Of a stretch of 64,000 nucleotides of DNA, positions 42,885 to 55,293 are shown in pieces (position 1 is the first letter of the stretch; each line of letters opens with the position of its first letter). The position numbers and the translations under genes were made by a program. The DNA comes from Adiantum capillus-veneris (taxonomy: Eukaryota > Streptophyta > Polypodiopsida > Polypodiales > Pteridaceae), in contig CM043963.1 of the NCBI GenBank assembly GCA_014529385.2, forward strand, positions 150,030,107-150,094,106, given 5' to 3'. Under the pieces are notes generated by a model. It made no database searches. It was not told where the DNA came from and saw only the letters and a program-made list of their open reading frames with translations.

Positions 42885-44900
42885 CTACAACAATCGTGAG
42901 GGGGAGACTCTCCCAATGAAAGAACAACATATGTACAATGAGGCTAAATCAAGAGATGGAGGAGGGAAAAGCCACACAGGTGGACGATAGTGCCATCTGA
43001 GCACACCCTGGACCATGGTGAAGAACGGCCCAGGGCGCCAGAGTCGAAGGAAAGCCTCTCTACGCTCCCGCATGCGGTCGGAGCTGCCCTGGAGTCTCTT
43101 GAACTGTCCTCTGAGAGTATGGATCAGCTCTAGCCAAAGATCCCGAACTGTCTTCGCGGTGGTACAAGGCGAGCCTCAAAGATGCGGAAGCAACGGGCCC
43201 ACCAGATGAACCAGAGTGACAGGCCGCAAATGAGCTCCCAACACTCCTCTCTCTCACTGCACCACTCCTGTGGGGTAAGCTCTGTAGCAGGCTGGAGTGT
43301 AGGTCGACCCCCCTGCATCACTCTCATCTTGCTGGTGGAGGATAGCTCAAACTGAAGTGCCGGGCCCGTGAGAGTGGACCAAGCAGCTGCCCGCCAAGTG
43401 TACTAGAGAGCTGGCATCAACCAAAGAAGACGAAGCCAAACCTGCTGTGCCAAAGGACAGTTCCAAAGACAGTGGTGTTGACTCTCCACAAGATGGTCAC
43501 AAGCTGCACATGCTGCCGAGGGACCACTATGTACTAGCCAGCTCCCAACTGCTGTAGCTCGATGTGCAACCACGCCAATGGACCAAAGTGACTCGCCTCG
43601 GTTGTCTGGAGTCCCACAACCCTTCCCAAAAATGCTTCAAGAACTCATCTGTGAGACCCTCCTCCTGCCAATGGAGTGTTGCAGCAGGATGAGCCTCTCT
43701 CCGTGCTGCCAGTATGTGACGTCCCAGTCAAACAGTGTACCGAAAGAAAGGGACACCTGGATGGTCCGATGAGGAGAAAGGGTCCCTCCAAAACCACTCT
43801 CCAGGATTCCACTGCACTCGTGCTGGTGAACAACTCTCCCAAACCCACAGCCTCCAGTGGCCAATCTCAAGAGCTGCTGGGTCAAGATCTATGACACAAG
43901 TCCTCCAGCAGATACCCACAACTCGGATCCTTGATAACAGCACTCTGCCACCCGTGGGGCCTCTACTAAAACTCAGTGTAAGCGTCCCTCACCCTGTAGC
44001 TCGAAAAACAGGGAGGGTACAGTCTCTCAACAAGCTCGAACTGCGATGAGAACCTCCAGTCGAGTGAAGGCCCCCATCCATCTGGGTGCTGCTGACTCAA
44101 GCGACATGAGCCACCCAGCTGGTACCGCCTCTACGATGTCCTGACATATGCTCTGCACCCCTCTCAAGCCCTGTAGCTAGATGCCCTGAAGCTCCTCTGA
44201 CAAGCCTGAGAACTGTAGCCAATCACCTAAAGTGCGTGATGGACCCTCTGACATGGGACCCCAGGAAACATGAGGCCTACTACCAACCAAGTGGCCTCTT
44301 TGAGTGCTAACCATGGGGTTCCAAACAAGGGGCTGTCTCAGGCGTTGCTCCGTGCAAGTAGGTTGACGCTGCTCCAGGCCTCTCCGTAGCTGCTCCCAGG
44401 AGCGGAGCAGACTCACAGCGAAGCATCCTCCAGTCTCCTGCTCAGGCCAACTCTGTGCATCTCTGTGAAAATCCATCTGGTCGAAAATCCAGCCTGAGGC
44501 ACTCTAGCACTAAGCCGTTGAAGTAAAAACTCCTTCTAGGGCTCCTCCCCTGGAAGAAGTCCTCTGACAACAAACTTCCCTAGAAGGGCTCTGCTCTGCT
44601 GTGCTGGGTCTATGATCCCCAACCCTCCCTGAGAACAAGGAAGAATGATGACCTGCCATGCCACTTTTGCCCGGGCTATCTGAGTGTCACGCCTTGACCA
44701 AAGGAAGTTCCTGATCAGCCTCTCTACCTAGCTGATACAGGAACTCGAAAAGAACCAACAAGAAGTGATGTACCACATAGTAGCCAACAACACCTGGTTT
44801 GCCACTACAACTCTGCCTGCCAAAGAAAGTCGTGCGGAGCTCCAATGTAACAACTTCCTCCTGATGGACAGGAGGAGAGGAGCAATCTGCTGCTCAGAAG
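42885..44900 (-). pseudogene. LINE F ORF2 C-terminal half with zf-RVT
   Basis: After the RT come connector pieces (IAPLLLSIRRKLLHWSSARL, SLAGRVVVANQVLLATMWY). Near 43460-43520 a zf-RVT-like motif reads CDHLVESQHHCLWNCPLAQQ, followed by VWLRLLW. Downstream pieces (ELICGLSLWFIWWARCFRIF) match the C-terminal tail of L1 ORF2. Many frame changes. Confidence 0.75.
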
Positions 44901-45900
44901 ACAAGTCCAAGCCAACCTGACAGTCCAAGTATCGAACTGCAGTCCCTGGGGGAATCCATCTGAAACCCTCACTTGGCAGCCAATCAGGCGTAGGAGCACT
45001 ACCAACCGAGAAAGCCATTGTCTTTCTCCAGTTGATCAGTGCGCCTGATGTATAACAAAAGGTCTCAAGAGCCTGCTCACACTTGTGAAGGTTGGCCTCC
45101 TGCCATCCAAGTACAAGGCTGAGTCGTCTGCAAACTCAGCATCCAGTAGCTCATCTCCCCGAATAGGAGCACTAAGCCACGTAGACCAACCTATTGTGAA
45201 ACCAAAAACCTGCTCATCGCCTCAACATAAAACAGAAAGAGGAAGGGGGCAAGAGGGCAGCCTTGTCTGACCGAACGTGTGAGCATGAAACGATCACCTC
45301 TACCTCCTGAAAAAAGTACCTGACTGTGTGCCCGTTTGTAAAGAGCTGACACACCTCTGATCCAAGCATCTGAGAAGCCCATCCTGCGAAGAGTACCCTC
45401 CAAAAAGTCCCAGTCAACTCTATCGTAGGCCTTCTCAAAATCGAGAAGGAGTATCACCCATCCTCACCACGGAGACGCGCGAGGGCAGAAGCCTCCCAAA
45501 AAGTAAAGATGTTGTCAAGGATACTACGCTCCTTGACAAAACTTGTCTGTGTCCCATGTATAATGCTCTCCAAAAGTGGTTGTATCCTCAAACTCAGAGC
45601 CTTGGCAAGAATTTTGTAGGATGAGTTGAGGATGGTGATGGGCCGCCACTGTCAAATCTCATCCAAGGAGCCACCCTCCTTGGGAATGAGGTAAATCAGG
45701 CCCTCACTCATGCTGTCCTGTGTGCAGGATGTACTGAAAAGCGTTGTAGAGATCTGAGCCAAGCAAGTCCCAGTACTCCAAGAAAAAGCGGGGAGTCAAA
45801 CCATCCTCACCTGGACAACTACCACGGGGAAGTGCTCTAAGGGCCGCGTGCAGCTCATCTAGCTAAAGAGGCAGCTCAAGCCTCTGGCACATCTCCTCAG
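44901..45900 (-). pseudogene. LINE F ORF2 reverse transcriptase core
   Basis: LPRGSCPGEDGLTPRFFLEY near 45800 is the RT entry. MILLLDFEKAYDRVDWDFLE, MGFSDAWIRGVSALYKRAHS and SVRQGCPLAPFLFLFYVEAM occupy 45191-45457. The catalytic motif is EFADDSALYL (FADD at 45123-45134). It is typical of plant L1-type LINEs. Stops and frame changes separate the parts. Confidence 0.88.
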
Positions 45901-46123
45901 TCACAAGACAAGGCATCTGTGCCCACACTTGCTCTCTGCATGAGGCATCCTGACGCTCTGACTGAGGCTCTGCAGACAGTAGGTCAGGTAAAAGTCGGTA
46001 GCAACTGCACGCATGTCCTCCGACTTTGAAGCAACTGACCCGCCAGACCTCTTCAACTGACTGACCCTAGCATGCGCATGTCGGGGCCCCACTGTCTCAA
46101 AGAAAGCCCCGTCACTCTGTCAC

Positions 46124-47252
46124 CTACCTGGGTCCACTACGATGCCTGTCGATGAAAGCAAACTCATGGCGCCTCTCCTTTGTGCTGGCAAACTCCTGGC
46201 GAGCCTGCTGTAACTGCTCCTCCAACCAGGGATTGTCTAGATGCTGCTCCTCCATCCTCTGCAAGGAAGCAACGCCTCGTCGGAAACGTTGCTCCTCCTC
46301 TCTCGTTGCAGCCAGGCGGGCCATAGACTCCTGGAGAAGTAGCCGGTTAAGTTGAGCAAGTCCAAAGGCCACTCTATCAGCAGGAGAGTCTTGCATGTCT
46401 AAGCCCTCTGTCCAAAGAGCCACCACTCGCTCTCTCAAACAGAGTCCAGCAAGACCCTCTCTGGGATGCGTAGCATCGTGCTCCTCCTCCTCTGTCTGTC
46501 TGTCACTGTGAGAATCAATGGTGCATGGTCCGAAAAAGAAGTTCCGGCCAGAATGCAAACTGTCCCACCCAAATCACAAAAATGGGCGCTAGGTAGAAGC
46601 GATCTATCCGAGATAGATTCACTCCTCCCACTCTGCGGTCGAGCCGAGAGAAGGCCAGGCTGTTTGGGGGCCTCACAAAGCTAGAATGCTGCCACACATC
46701 TGAAACCCGTAGAGTCATACATAACCTCTCCCAAGCTGCCCACTCAACTCCATGCACTGTAGTGTGGCTACCTCCAATCCTGTCAGAGGGGTCCTCCAAC
46801 ATGTTGAAGTCACCCCCAATGCACCATTGCTCTCTGCCATGCGGCAGAGACTCTACAATGTGAGACCAAAACTCTGCACGTGCACTCGCCACATTGGGCG
46901 CATAGATGTCCACGAAAATCAAGAGGCACCCCTGAACCTGCATAGTAATCCACTGAACCCTGCCAGGCACAATAATACCTTTGTCCATAATGGCCTGCTG
47001 CCAAGAGTCCGCAATAGTCATACATACCCCTCCACCAGGTCCAAATGTAGCTGACCAAAAAGTCTCATATCGTCCAAGCAAAAGCTGACCACAAAGTCTA
47101 ATGCGGCTCTCACACAAATTATGCTCCTATAGCATAAGAAGGTCAATCTCTCCTCCCACAAGGCATCGCTGAAGCTCCTGACGTAGTCGGCCCCTCTGAC
47201 GCTGAAACCGGGGCCCACCTAATCCCTGCACGTTCCATGAGACGATCCTCAT
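46124..47252 (-). pseudogene. LINE F ORF2 N-terminus: endonuclease and linker
   Basis: Starts at 47252 with MRIVSWNVQGLGGPRFQRQR, the usual L1 ORF2 opening. A TAG replaces Gln in DLLMLQEH (about 47130). 46515-47117 continues with LLIFVDIYAPNVASARAEFW, QWCIGGDFNMLEDPSDRIGG and SRIDRFYL, the catalytic endonuclease motifs. A frameshift near 46545 leads to the helical linker at 46124-46558. Confidence 0.9.
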
Positions 47253-49166
47253 GGAAAGCGAGAGGCAACCGATGCTGCAACAGCAGCTAACTGTGCTTTC
47301 TTCGAGGCAAGCTTGGATGTGGAGTAATCCGCATCTGAGCGTCCTCGAAATAGGCGTGACTGCAAAGAGTGTCTAGCCCAAGCCCAAGTAGAACGAGCCG
47401 TGCGCAAAGCAACCTCCTCTGTCCAGGAGTCTTCATGTATGTGTACATAACATTGTGTGTCAGCAAAGAAGTGAACCACAATGTGTCTACATCCTGCCGA
47501 GTCTGGAGGTGTCACTGAAAACTTGGCCAACGGCCATAGAGTCTGAACCAAGTCTGTAACCCTAGGTCTCCCATGTGATGAGAGAACTCTAGGGCTTGTG
47601 TCTGTAGCCACTCCAACACTGAGTCTAGAGTCCACTCAGACTAGTCCCTGCCGCATAGGGGAAAAGAGAAGCCAACCGCTGAGTCCAAGGCCTCTATCCC
47701 CCTAGCTGCAAGGAACAATATATGAACTCTGAAGCAAGCTGCCTCAAGGTCTGGTGAGGGGTCGCCGAGAAACCGTGTAAAGTCGTATAAAGAAATCCCA
47801 ACGAAGTTGAATGTCATAACTCGTCACGAGGAACTACTGCAAAGGGGGACGTCTGCACCAGAAGAGGGGGTCGCAAGAAAGGCTATCCCTCTCTCGCCAA
47901 GCAACTCGTGGCAAAAGCGTTGCCAAGAGATCTCCTAGCAGTCGAGGGAGGTCTTGCCCCCCGAGACGGGTGCAGGGATGGAGCGGGAGGAGATGTGGGA
48001 GCAGGGGGAGAGGGGGGGGGCGTGGGGAGCAGCAGCAGGGAAGGAGGGCGAGATGGAGAGGAAAAGGGAGGAGGTAGAGTTGGAGGGGCGGTAGAGAGGA
48101 ACTCGGGGGGAGGAGGGGCTGTCGGAGGTGAGGCTGAGGTGGAGGCTGAAGCAGGGACCTCGTCCTGCTGAAGAGGATCAAATCAGTTCCCTATGGAAAC
48201 CACTGCTGTTGGGCAGGAGCCTGGGGACCACTCTGAGTGCCGGGCTGGCACGGTGGCCGTGGTCGACATCGACCACAAACCTGCTGCCAACCCTCCTCCG
48301 CTGGAGCTCCAGGCTCAGAGGGTGGTTCTGCCTGCGTACTCTACGACTCTGTCCGCTGCTGCTGGCCAACCCTTGAAGGTTGGGGCCGGGACTGTGGTGT
48401 AGGTCGGGGTCTCCTCTGTGGACAGGCCTTCGCAAGATGGCCCATCTGTCGACAAATGAAACACTGGTTTGGGAGGCCCGAATACTCCACGCTCTATCGT
48501 AACCAACCACCGCTCACCCGAGGTAGTAGGATGACTTTCGGGAGAGTGTGGTGTGTCCCGAATCAGAACACGTACTGTGGGGATGTCGACCGCCTTGGCA
48601 GCTACGGAGCCTGCCCTGTGAGGTGTCTCCGGGATGGTCTCAATCGTTGAGCCTATCCTGGAAAGGAGCGGAAGGTACTCCCTTCTCAGGCTGGCGAAGC
48701 AGACTAAGATGGGCACGTCTGCCTCCTCGACAAGAACGTCGATAGCAGGGTCGAAACCGTGGCGCCACTGTCGAAAATGTGCTCGAACTGCACGGATCAC
48801 CAGGCGGCTCATTGCAATGACCTTGGACGCCATCTCGGGAGTCTCAAACTCTATCTGATAGTAGCCACGTCCGAGAAGCTAAACATCGAGTATCTTGCCC
48901 ACCTCTGTGAGAAGGCGGGCATGAAGGAGGTCGCGCACTTCCCCTCTGCTGGGTCTGGTGCCGAGAATCTTGCAAATAACAGAGGTGGCCTGGAGGCGCG
49001 CCACCTCTGCCTCTAAACTCGCTTGCTCTGTCGGCGAAAGAGCAAGTCGGATGGTGGGTTTTGTGGGGTCGAGCGAGGGAGCTTCAGTGGAGTCCCTCTG
49101 TGGCGGAGGGAATCCTCCATCAGTGTCTACTGTTGTGAAGACGGGTGAGGGCGAGGGCGAAGGCAA
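47249..49166 (-). pseudogene. LINE F ORF1 with DUF4283-like domain and CCHC knuckle
   Basis: 48879-49166 opens MPSPSPSPVFTTVDTDGGFP and leads to EAEVARLQATSVICKILGTR. A stop follows KILDV, then the domain continues (LGRGYYQIEFETPEMASKVI, WRHGFDPAIDVLVEEADVPI, LVCFASLRREYLPLLSRIGS), in the manner of DUF4283 proteins. The CCHC knuckle CFICRQMGHLAKAC is at 48422-48463 in another frame. A low-complexity region and a C-terminal stretch (47249-47635) end just before the ORF2 start. Confidence 0.85.
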
Positions 49167-49556
49167 ACGAGAGCATCGAAGAAGTGGCTAAAAGGGGCAA
49201 ATTGGTTGGGCCGCTGCCGCTGGGAAACAATACCCAAGCCAGGCTCAGGATGAGTAAACCAAAGAGAAACAGGAAAAAAAGGGGGGGAGAAGGGGAAAAT
49301 GGGAGGAATGCAGGGCGGCAGGGGACAACGCGAGCGTAGGTGGGCAGGGGGTAGCACAAGCGCAGGTGGGCAGCCTGCAGGGGGCAGCGCGAGCGCAAGC
49401 GGGCAGGCTATGGGGGAGCGAGCGGGCGGGCGGGCGGGATAGAAGGCGGAGCGCGCGCGAGGGTAGGGGAGAATGAGGCAAAGAGCAGGGGGCAGCGCGA
49501 GCTGCTTTTAGCGATGGCGAGGGAGGAGCGTGAGCGTGAGTAGCAATGAGTTCTTC
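49167..49556 (-). promoter_or_regulatory. LINE F 5' UTR, GC-rich with short repeats
   Basis: Between 49310 and 49450 the words GCGAGCG, CAGGTGGGCAG and GGGGGCAGCGCGAGC recur. The GC content contrasts with the surrounding LTR. Promoter role inferred from position. Confidence 0.5.
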
Positions 49557-49927
49557 GGTGTTTCTTTTATATTAATCTTTGAGCAAAGTACAGCTCCCGC
49601 GGGTCCTCAGCTCTCAGACTTTGTGTCCAAATGCTCTGAGAAGTGAGGCCCTTGGGTCCCTTTTATTCTTACATAGGGATGCTAAAAGCATAGCCCCCCA
49701 AAGCAAAAACTCAAAAGCAATGGGTTCCAAAAGCAAGTGGCTCTAAAATCTGCCAAAAGCAACTAGCACAGATTTTTCCGTACAGCAGGCCACGTCAGCA
49801 TGTCAACGCAAAAAGCGGAAATCCGTACGCTATGCCACATCAGCTAGTCAATGCGATTTACGGGGATCCGCATAGCGCGTACTCTGCCTGCCACGTCAGC
49901 AGTTTGCCACGTCACCGTTTTGTGACA
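49557..49927 (-). repeat. Gypsy H 3' LTR, inner part
   Basis: Continues the LTR after LINE F: TATTAATCTTTGA, TCCTCAGCTCTC, ATGCTCTGAGAAGTGAGGCC and TTGGGTCCCTTTTATTCTTA, with GTCAGC repeats, ending GTGACA. A purine-rich tract (minus AAGAGGGGGGTA) follows at 49928-49940. Confidence 0.9.
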
Positions 49928-49940
49928 TACCCCCCTCTTG

Positions 49941-51130
49941 AAAGAATTGTAATCGCCCTCGATTACGCCTGCAAAACAAACAGAGGCCATAAACCAGTTT
50001 AGCAGACACTGACTCTTAGGTATCGACGCACTAGAGATGACACATCTAGCACGTGTACAAAGACGACAGTCATATCACCTCACATGACATCACATCACAA
50101 TTCAATCACAGAAAATTCATTCCAAATCTGAGACCATGACCTCCAACAATGTATTTAGTAACCGCATCTAGATCCATCCCGAACCTCACTGATGTCGGAT
50201 TAACTAATCCTTATTGCGATCATGTCTATAGAGATTTTCAAGACCGAAATGCTGCAGTCATTTCTTCTTTTAGTTCCTGCACTCAAACAAGTCACATGAG
50301 AGAGTACAAAACATTCAAGTTCAATTTAGGAAATTCCATTTCATAAAGTCATATAGCAAAATCCTGTCCGCACAGCAGTATCCTTGAAACCCAAAGGGAT
50401 ATCAGTGACTCTATTCAATCCACGTAATCTGTGACAAAGAAGCGGAGTGACTCCCCTCTTGTGCAATCCCTCTGCACCAGATTCAACCCTGCTGATCTGC
50501 GGCATCTCTCGATAGAGTACAGCTAAATGGAATGTCTCAAGGTAAAGTTCCAAAATCTGAGGAGTATCTGCTAGGTCCTCCTCCTCCATCCACTTCGCAT
50601 CCAATGCGGATAGTTCTTGAATTTAACTAAGAACCGCTGAATCACTTTACCTTTCACTTTTCTTTCCTTGTGTGCCAAAATCTGTTTGGGAACGAGTATC
50701 TCCTCGCTCTCTTTCACTTCGGGTTGCTCATCAGGCTCCCCACAACTGGCACGTCACCTTTAAAATGTTTAAGAGACTCACATGGAATGCATTGTGAATT
50801 TTCCAAGTATCTGGCAGCTTGAGTCAAAAGGAGACATCATTTATGTTTTCTTTAATCTAGAAAGGGCCATAACACCTCATGCTAAGCTTGCGAAAAAGCC
50901 ACTCCTTTCAATTTCGCTTCCTTAGGCGTGCCTTTTCAAAACATAAGAGCACCCAATCGTCTTCCTTTAATTTCAAGTCGCGTCGATGTCGATCTTCTGC
51001 CTTCTTGTGTCATTCTTGAGACTTCTCTAGAGCCTCGCGGACCTTGGCAAAAGCAGTCATGTCCCTCGTGTACTAGTTGGCTTCAAAATCTTGTCCTTAG
51101 TGCTAAGAAAGGGAAGAACCCTCTGAGCAC
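49941..51130 (-). other. Gypsy H 3' internal region (integrase C-terminus, decayed)
   Basis: Minus-strand pieces after the integrase core are short and interrupted (RKLSMRCYGPF-like text near 50870). No further domain is clear. Confidence 0.5.
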
Positions 51131-51132
51131 CT

Positions 51133-51821
51133 TCAATGGCGCTTCCCCGTCGAAGAGTGAACCGTGTTACTGTAGGCAAATTCCACCAAAGGCAAATTTT
51201 TTTCCCATTGAGTCTTTTGATCAGAGATGTAACACTTCAACAAATCCAAAACAACTAAATTTGCCATCTCAGATTGCCCATCTGTCTGCCGGTAGAAAGA
51301 TGACGAGAACTGCAACCTTGTGCCAATGTTCTCCCAAATAGCCGTCCAAACACTTGTGAATCGGAAATTTCTGTCGGAGACTATTGTCTCAGGCATACCA
51401 TGTAATCAAAATATTTGTGCAATGCACAGTCTCGCTAAATGGTCTAGCTTGACTATTTTCTTTACTATAATGAAGTGAGCTTGCTTGCCAATGACAGTCC
51501 AAATGCCATCGTGCCCACTCTGTCTTCGGGAAATCAAAGATGAAATCCATTGCAATACTTTGAAAGGGGCGGGTGAGAATGGGTGAAAGGCTGTAGTAAT
51601 CCGTGTGCCTTATGCCTATCAAACTTCACCTTTTGGCATACTAAACAACTGCGAACAAAGTCGTCGACATCCTTCTTGAGTCTCGGCCAATAGAAATAAT
51701 GCTCCACCCCCTTCAAGGTGGTATCGAAGTCGTGGTGACCCGTAAACGATGGACAGTTGCACTTTGTCAAGACCTTTTCGCTCAAAGGTTGTGTGACACA
51801 CAACATCGTTTTCTTCATCAA
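51133..51821 (-). pseudogene. Gypsy H integrase
   Basis: The zinc-binding head reads GHHDFDTTLKGVEHYFYWPR then FVRSCLVCQKVK (51534-51821). The catalytic core follows with SIAMDFIFDFPKT (first Asp) and MPETIVSDRNFRFTSVWTAI (second Asp), then FYRQTDGQSEMANLVVLDLL, where the family has Glu next to the QTDGQ block. Frames change between the pieces. Confidence 0.88.
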
Positions 51822-52007
51822 GTAGCCATCTTGTATGGAATATCTTGGAACTGTCTCCCCATTTTGTATCCGAGTAAGAACATCAGTAAAGTCCGGATCT
51901 GTGGCGTACTAGTCAACCATACCCTCGAAGCTTCTATGATGGATTGCGGAAATAGCCAAGACAAGGGGCTTCCGAGACAATGCATCTGCCACTAAATTTT
52001 TCTGTCC

Positions 52008-52277
52008 CTAAACATGGACAATCTGGAAGTGAAACTGTGACAAGATGTTAGCCCACTGTATCTGCTTTTCCGAAAGCTGCTTCTGTGATAAGAAGTAGCG
52101 CAGACTCTGATGATCTGTAAAAACTGTAAAATCGGCTCCGAATAGATAATGTTGCCACTGTGTAAGAGCATGGATCACTACCAATAGCTCTTTCTCATAA
52201 ATCTGGGCTACCAATTCTGGCCATGAAAACATTCTGCTTTCATAAGCGATCACATGGTCTTCTTGCATCAAGACCAC
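52008..52277 (-). pseudogene. Gypsy H RNase H
   Basis: Reads AYESRMFSWPELVAQIYEKE, LLVVIHALTQWQHYLFG, FTVFTDHQSLRYFLSQKQLS and QIQWANILSQFHFQIVHV, the usual Gypsy RNase H ending. Open over 89 codons. Confidence 0.88.
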
Positions 52278-52583
52278 TCCTAGACTACGACCACAAGCAT
52301 CGCAATAAACTTTAAATAGATTTTACAAATCTCGCAAAGCCAACAGTGGTCCAGTAGTCAATTTTTCCTTAAGTGTCTAACAAGCAGTCACCTATGTCGG
52401 TCCCCACGAGAAAGGGACTCCTTTTTAAGTCAATAAGTGCAAAGACGAAGCTATCTTTGCAAACTTCCGAACGAACCACCGGTAGTAAGAGCACAAGCCC
52501 AAAAAGCTTCAAACTTCATGAACATTCTTCAAGTCAGGCCAATCGCGGAGTCTCAATTTTGGCCGGGTCCATCTGTACTCATG

Positions 52584-53216
52584 CTATTGAGACGATGTGT
52601 CCCAAGAAATACATCGCCGGCAAGAAAAACTCGCTCTTTTCGGCATTAATAACCAATCTAGGATCGCGGAATGCCTAAAAGACCTATAGCAGATGGTGTC
52701 GGTGCTCTGTTCATTCTCAGAGAGAACTATAATGTCATCAAAGAAAGTACCCACAAAAGATCGATGCTCTCGGAAAATCCTATCCATCATTCGATTAAAA
52801 GTTGCTAGTGCATTTGTAAACCCAAAGGGCATCACTTAAAATTCGTATAAACCAAAGCTTGTCCGAAAGGCTGTCTTGTAGACACCTCCCGATGTGATTA
52901 TGATATGACGATATCCGCTTTTCAAATCAATCCTACTGAAACAAGAGGATCCCTAAAGTCTGTCAAGAATATCATCGATCCTTGGAATCGGGAGTCTGTT
53001 CTTGATGGTGATTTTATTGAGAGCTCTATAGTCAATGCACATTCTCCAAGATCCGTCTTTCTTTGGTACTAGTAAAACTGGAGAACAGTAAGGTGAAGTA
53101 CTAGGTTGGATGAGACCCTTTTCAAGAAGGTCTTTCACTTGGTTCATGATTTCTTCATTCTGGGCTCGGCTAACACGGTAAGATGGCCGGTTCGGTGGTG
53201 TGGTTCCAGGGATCAA
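52584..53216 (-). pseudogene. Gypsy H reverse transcriptase
   Basis: 52953-53216 gives [40 protein letters not shown] and [19 protein letters not shown]. 52584-52835 gives MPFGFTNALATFNRMMDRIF and the catalytic SFVGTFFDDIIVLS (FFDD). The link between them is interrupted by stops. Confidence 0.9.
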
Positions 53217-53408
53217 ATCAATAGTGTGGTCCTCAAGACGAGATGGAGATAACTCGCCTGGTAGGCCTTCTGAGAAACACTCAGCATGTGTGTGTAGAAA
53301 TTCTTATCGTTCTTTGTCCAATTCAGACATGTTCGTTCGTTGTTCATCATTCAATTCTTTCAAATATGGCCAAAGCCGATACAATAGGGACGGACTTGCC
53401 CTTCAATT

Positions 53409-53950
53409 TTACATTTCAAGTACAAATTTCATGCCCTTCTCATTGGTTAAAGTCGCTTTCTTGGCCCGATAGTCGACCACGGCGTTGTTCTTGTGGTACC
53501 CAAAGATTCCTAGGAGGACGTCACACCCTTCCAAAGGCATGATGTAAAAGTCCTCATGCCCTGAATACCCATGACAATGCAAATGAAGTTTGCCAATGAC
53601 AAGTGTAATGGCTACATCACGTCTGGGCGCCGCTAGAACTGCCTCCGCTGGTGGCCCCATCCTGTCGGGCGTAAATCTCGAGTCGAGCCACCAATTCAAG
53701 TGAAATGAAGTTGGCCTTGGCTCCTCCATCAAAGAAAATGAGGACATACTGATCTTTTACTTTGCCCCATGCATGGCAAAGTTTCGTACTTTCATCTATC
53801 TGACTTGGGTCAGTTCCCATGCAATCCAGTACCAGTCCTGCTTTCATCCTAAGAACTCTCAGGCCTTTCTTCAATTTGTCCTCTTTTGTGCCTTTTTGGG
53901 GCACTTTGCAACGATGTGCCCTTGTTCCCTGCAACCAAAACACTTCCCCT
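53409..53950 (-). pseudogene. Gypsy H zinc knuckle and protease
   Basis: The CCHC knuckle CFGCREQGHIVAKC lies at 53901-53942. The protease reads LIFFDGGAKANFISLELVAR, with DGG where an active enzyme has D(S/T)G. After a frame change it continues LVIGKLHLHCHGY, FYIMPLEGCDVLLGIFGY and VVDYRAKKATL. Confidence 0.85.
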
Positions 53951-54172
53951 CTTTGAGATAGTCAACTCTCTGTTCCGCAGTCAATCAGGGTCGTGCTTTC
54001 TGGGAGTTCTTCTTCTTTCTATTGTCGTTTGTCGAGTTCTATCCGGTCCTTTGTGTCAAAACTTCGTAGTGGGGTAGGTCAAGTTACCCGAATGTATCGA
54101 TAATCCCCGCTTAGCATGTCCCATCAGTTGTTGTATGGACTCAGACTTTTGCTCAAGGCAGTAGTCTCGGAT

Positions 54173-54675
54173 CTATTTAGGGAGTCCGCAGCAAAACCGC
54201 TCAATCTGTCCTTTAAAAGTGACCTTCTTAAACGAAGAGGTCGGTAAAAAAGAATCCCAGAACCTTTCACAATATGCGTCCAAAGTGTCACCCTTGGTCA
54301 TCCAGAGATGGTTCCAAGCGGTTTTCACATCTTGTTCGTACTCTTGGGTCAACCAAGAAGAAATAAAGAGTGGTTTGAACTTCAACCACTTGATCGGGGC
54401 TTCTTTCCTCAGAAGAAGAGTGGACCACCATTTTCGTGCATTTTCCTTCAAAAATGTCTTGCCCTCCTGATCTTGGAGTGCTCTAAGTAGTGTCCTGCGG
54501 AGAAGGCTATATCAAACTGCTGAATGAAAGCCAAAGCCTTCGGAGCATCTCGGAATCTGGAAAAGGATTCAAATTTCACTGACTGTCCACCCTCTTTAAA
54601 TTCCTTTATTCTTTTTGTTTTTGTCTTTGAGGAAATCATGTTGGTTGACTCTGTGAAATTGTTTCTTCTTTGCAT
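54173..54675 (-). pseudogene. Gypsy H gag capsid region
   Basis: SVKFESFSRFRDAPKALAFI, QQFDIAFSAGHYLEH, FLKENARKWWSTLLLRKEAP, KFKPLFISSWLTQEYEQDVK and LDAYCERFWDSFLPTSSF. The order matches the Gypsy gag at 8751-9350. One frameshift near 54450. Confidence 0.85.
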
Positions 54676-55280
54676 AAAACATGTGATCGTCGGAGTCCGA
54701 ACTGTCAGAGGATGACTCCTCCACAGAATGTCAGAAACTGGTCAAAATCTGATCTTCTTTGCCTTTTTCCAAAACTTTGTTTCTTGCTTCGTCTTGCCCT
54801 TTCTGTCCTTCTCGCTCGAGATGGAAGAGGAAGAAGAACTCGGTAGTCCTTCAAAACGCACATGCTTCTTCCGTTTTCGTGCAGTTGCAAACAAGAAACC
54901 GGGGTGGTCAGTCCCCTTGTTGCGCTTCTTCAATTGCTTCTTTGATGGCTTCTTCGTGTCTAGACGCTAATTGATTCGGGTCTCGACAACATCATGGAGT
55001 TCTTCTTCAATGAACATCCTCGGAGTAGGAAGTTTCTTGGTTGATCCTTGGCAAACTGAAGCATTTGCTTTGCACACTTGTCGACTGCTGTTGACGTTGC
55101 ATCGCCATGAGTTCATGCTGCGAGGGCCGAGGTGGCCCGTACTCATTCTCTGCTAATCCGCTTGAATTTCCCGTACTGCCTCCCGCTTCAGGGGTGGTAG
55201 ATAGAGTCATCTGATTCTTTTCGAAATCCATAGGTGCCGCAAGAAGGACCAGATTTCCCGGTAGAAGAGAAATCGGCCGT
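54676..55280 (-). other. Gypsy H gag N-terminus and leader
   Basis: Short minus frames (for example 55007-55231, MDFEKNQMTLSTTPEAGG) may be the gag start. Charged Lys/Arg/Ser-rich text lies between it and the capsid part. Confidence 0.55.
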
Positions 55281-55292
55281 GCTCTGATACCA
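55281..55292 (-). other. Primer-binding site of Gypsy H
   Basis: Minus-strand TGGTATCAGAGC, one base from the LTR. Confidence 0.9.
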
Positions 55293-55293
55293 T

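Larger units (their letters stand above)
42814..49556 (-). mobile_element. LINE F: L1-type plant LINE inserted in the Gypsy LTR
   Basis: Minus strand, 6.7 kb. Its poly-A tail is the T run at 42810-42819. The LTR sequence GGT(A/G)TTTCTTTT flanks it as a 12 bp target duplication with one mismatch (42802-42813 and 49557-49568). Order: GC-rich 5' UTR, ORF1 with DUF4283-like domain and CCHC knuckle, ORF2 with endonuclease, RT and zf-RVT region. It differs from LINEs A, C, D and G in ORF1 type, RT motif (FADD) and poly-A tail. Confidence 0.9.

Noticed and set aside
47834-48181. Proline/leucine-rich protein
   Set aside because: A low-complexity purine/pyrimidine-biased stretch inside LINE F ORF1; no independent signal.
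48315-48510. An independent gene in the Pro/Ser-rich frames beside the LINE F ORF1
   Set aside because: They are other-frame readings of the region holding the CCHC knuckle of ORF1.
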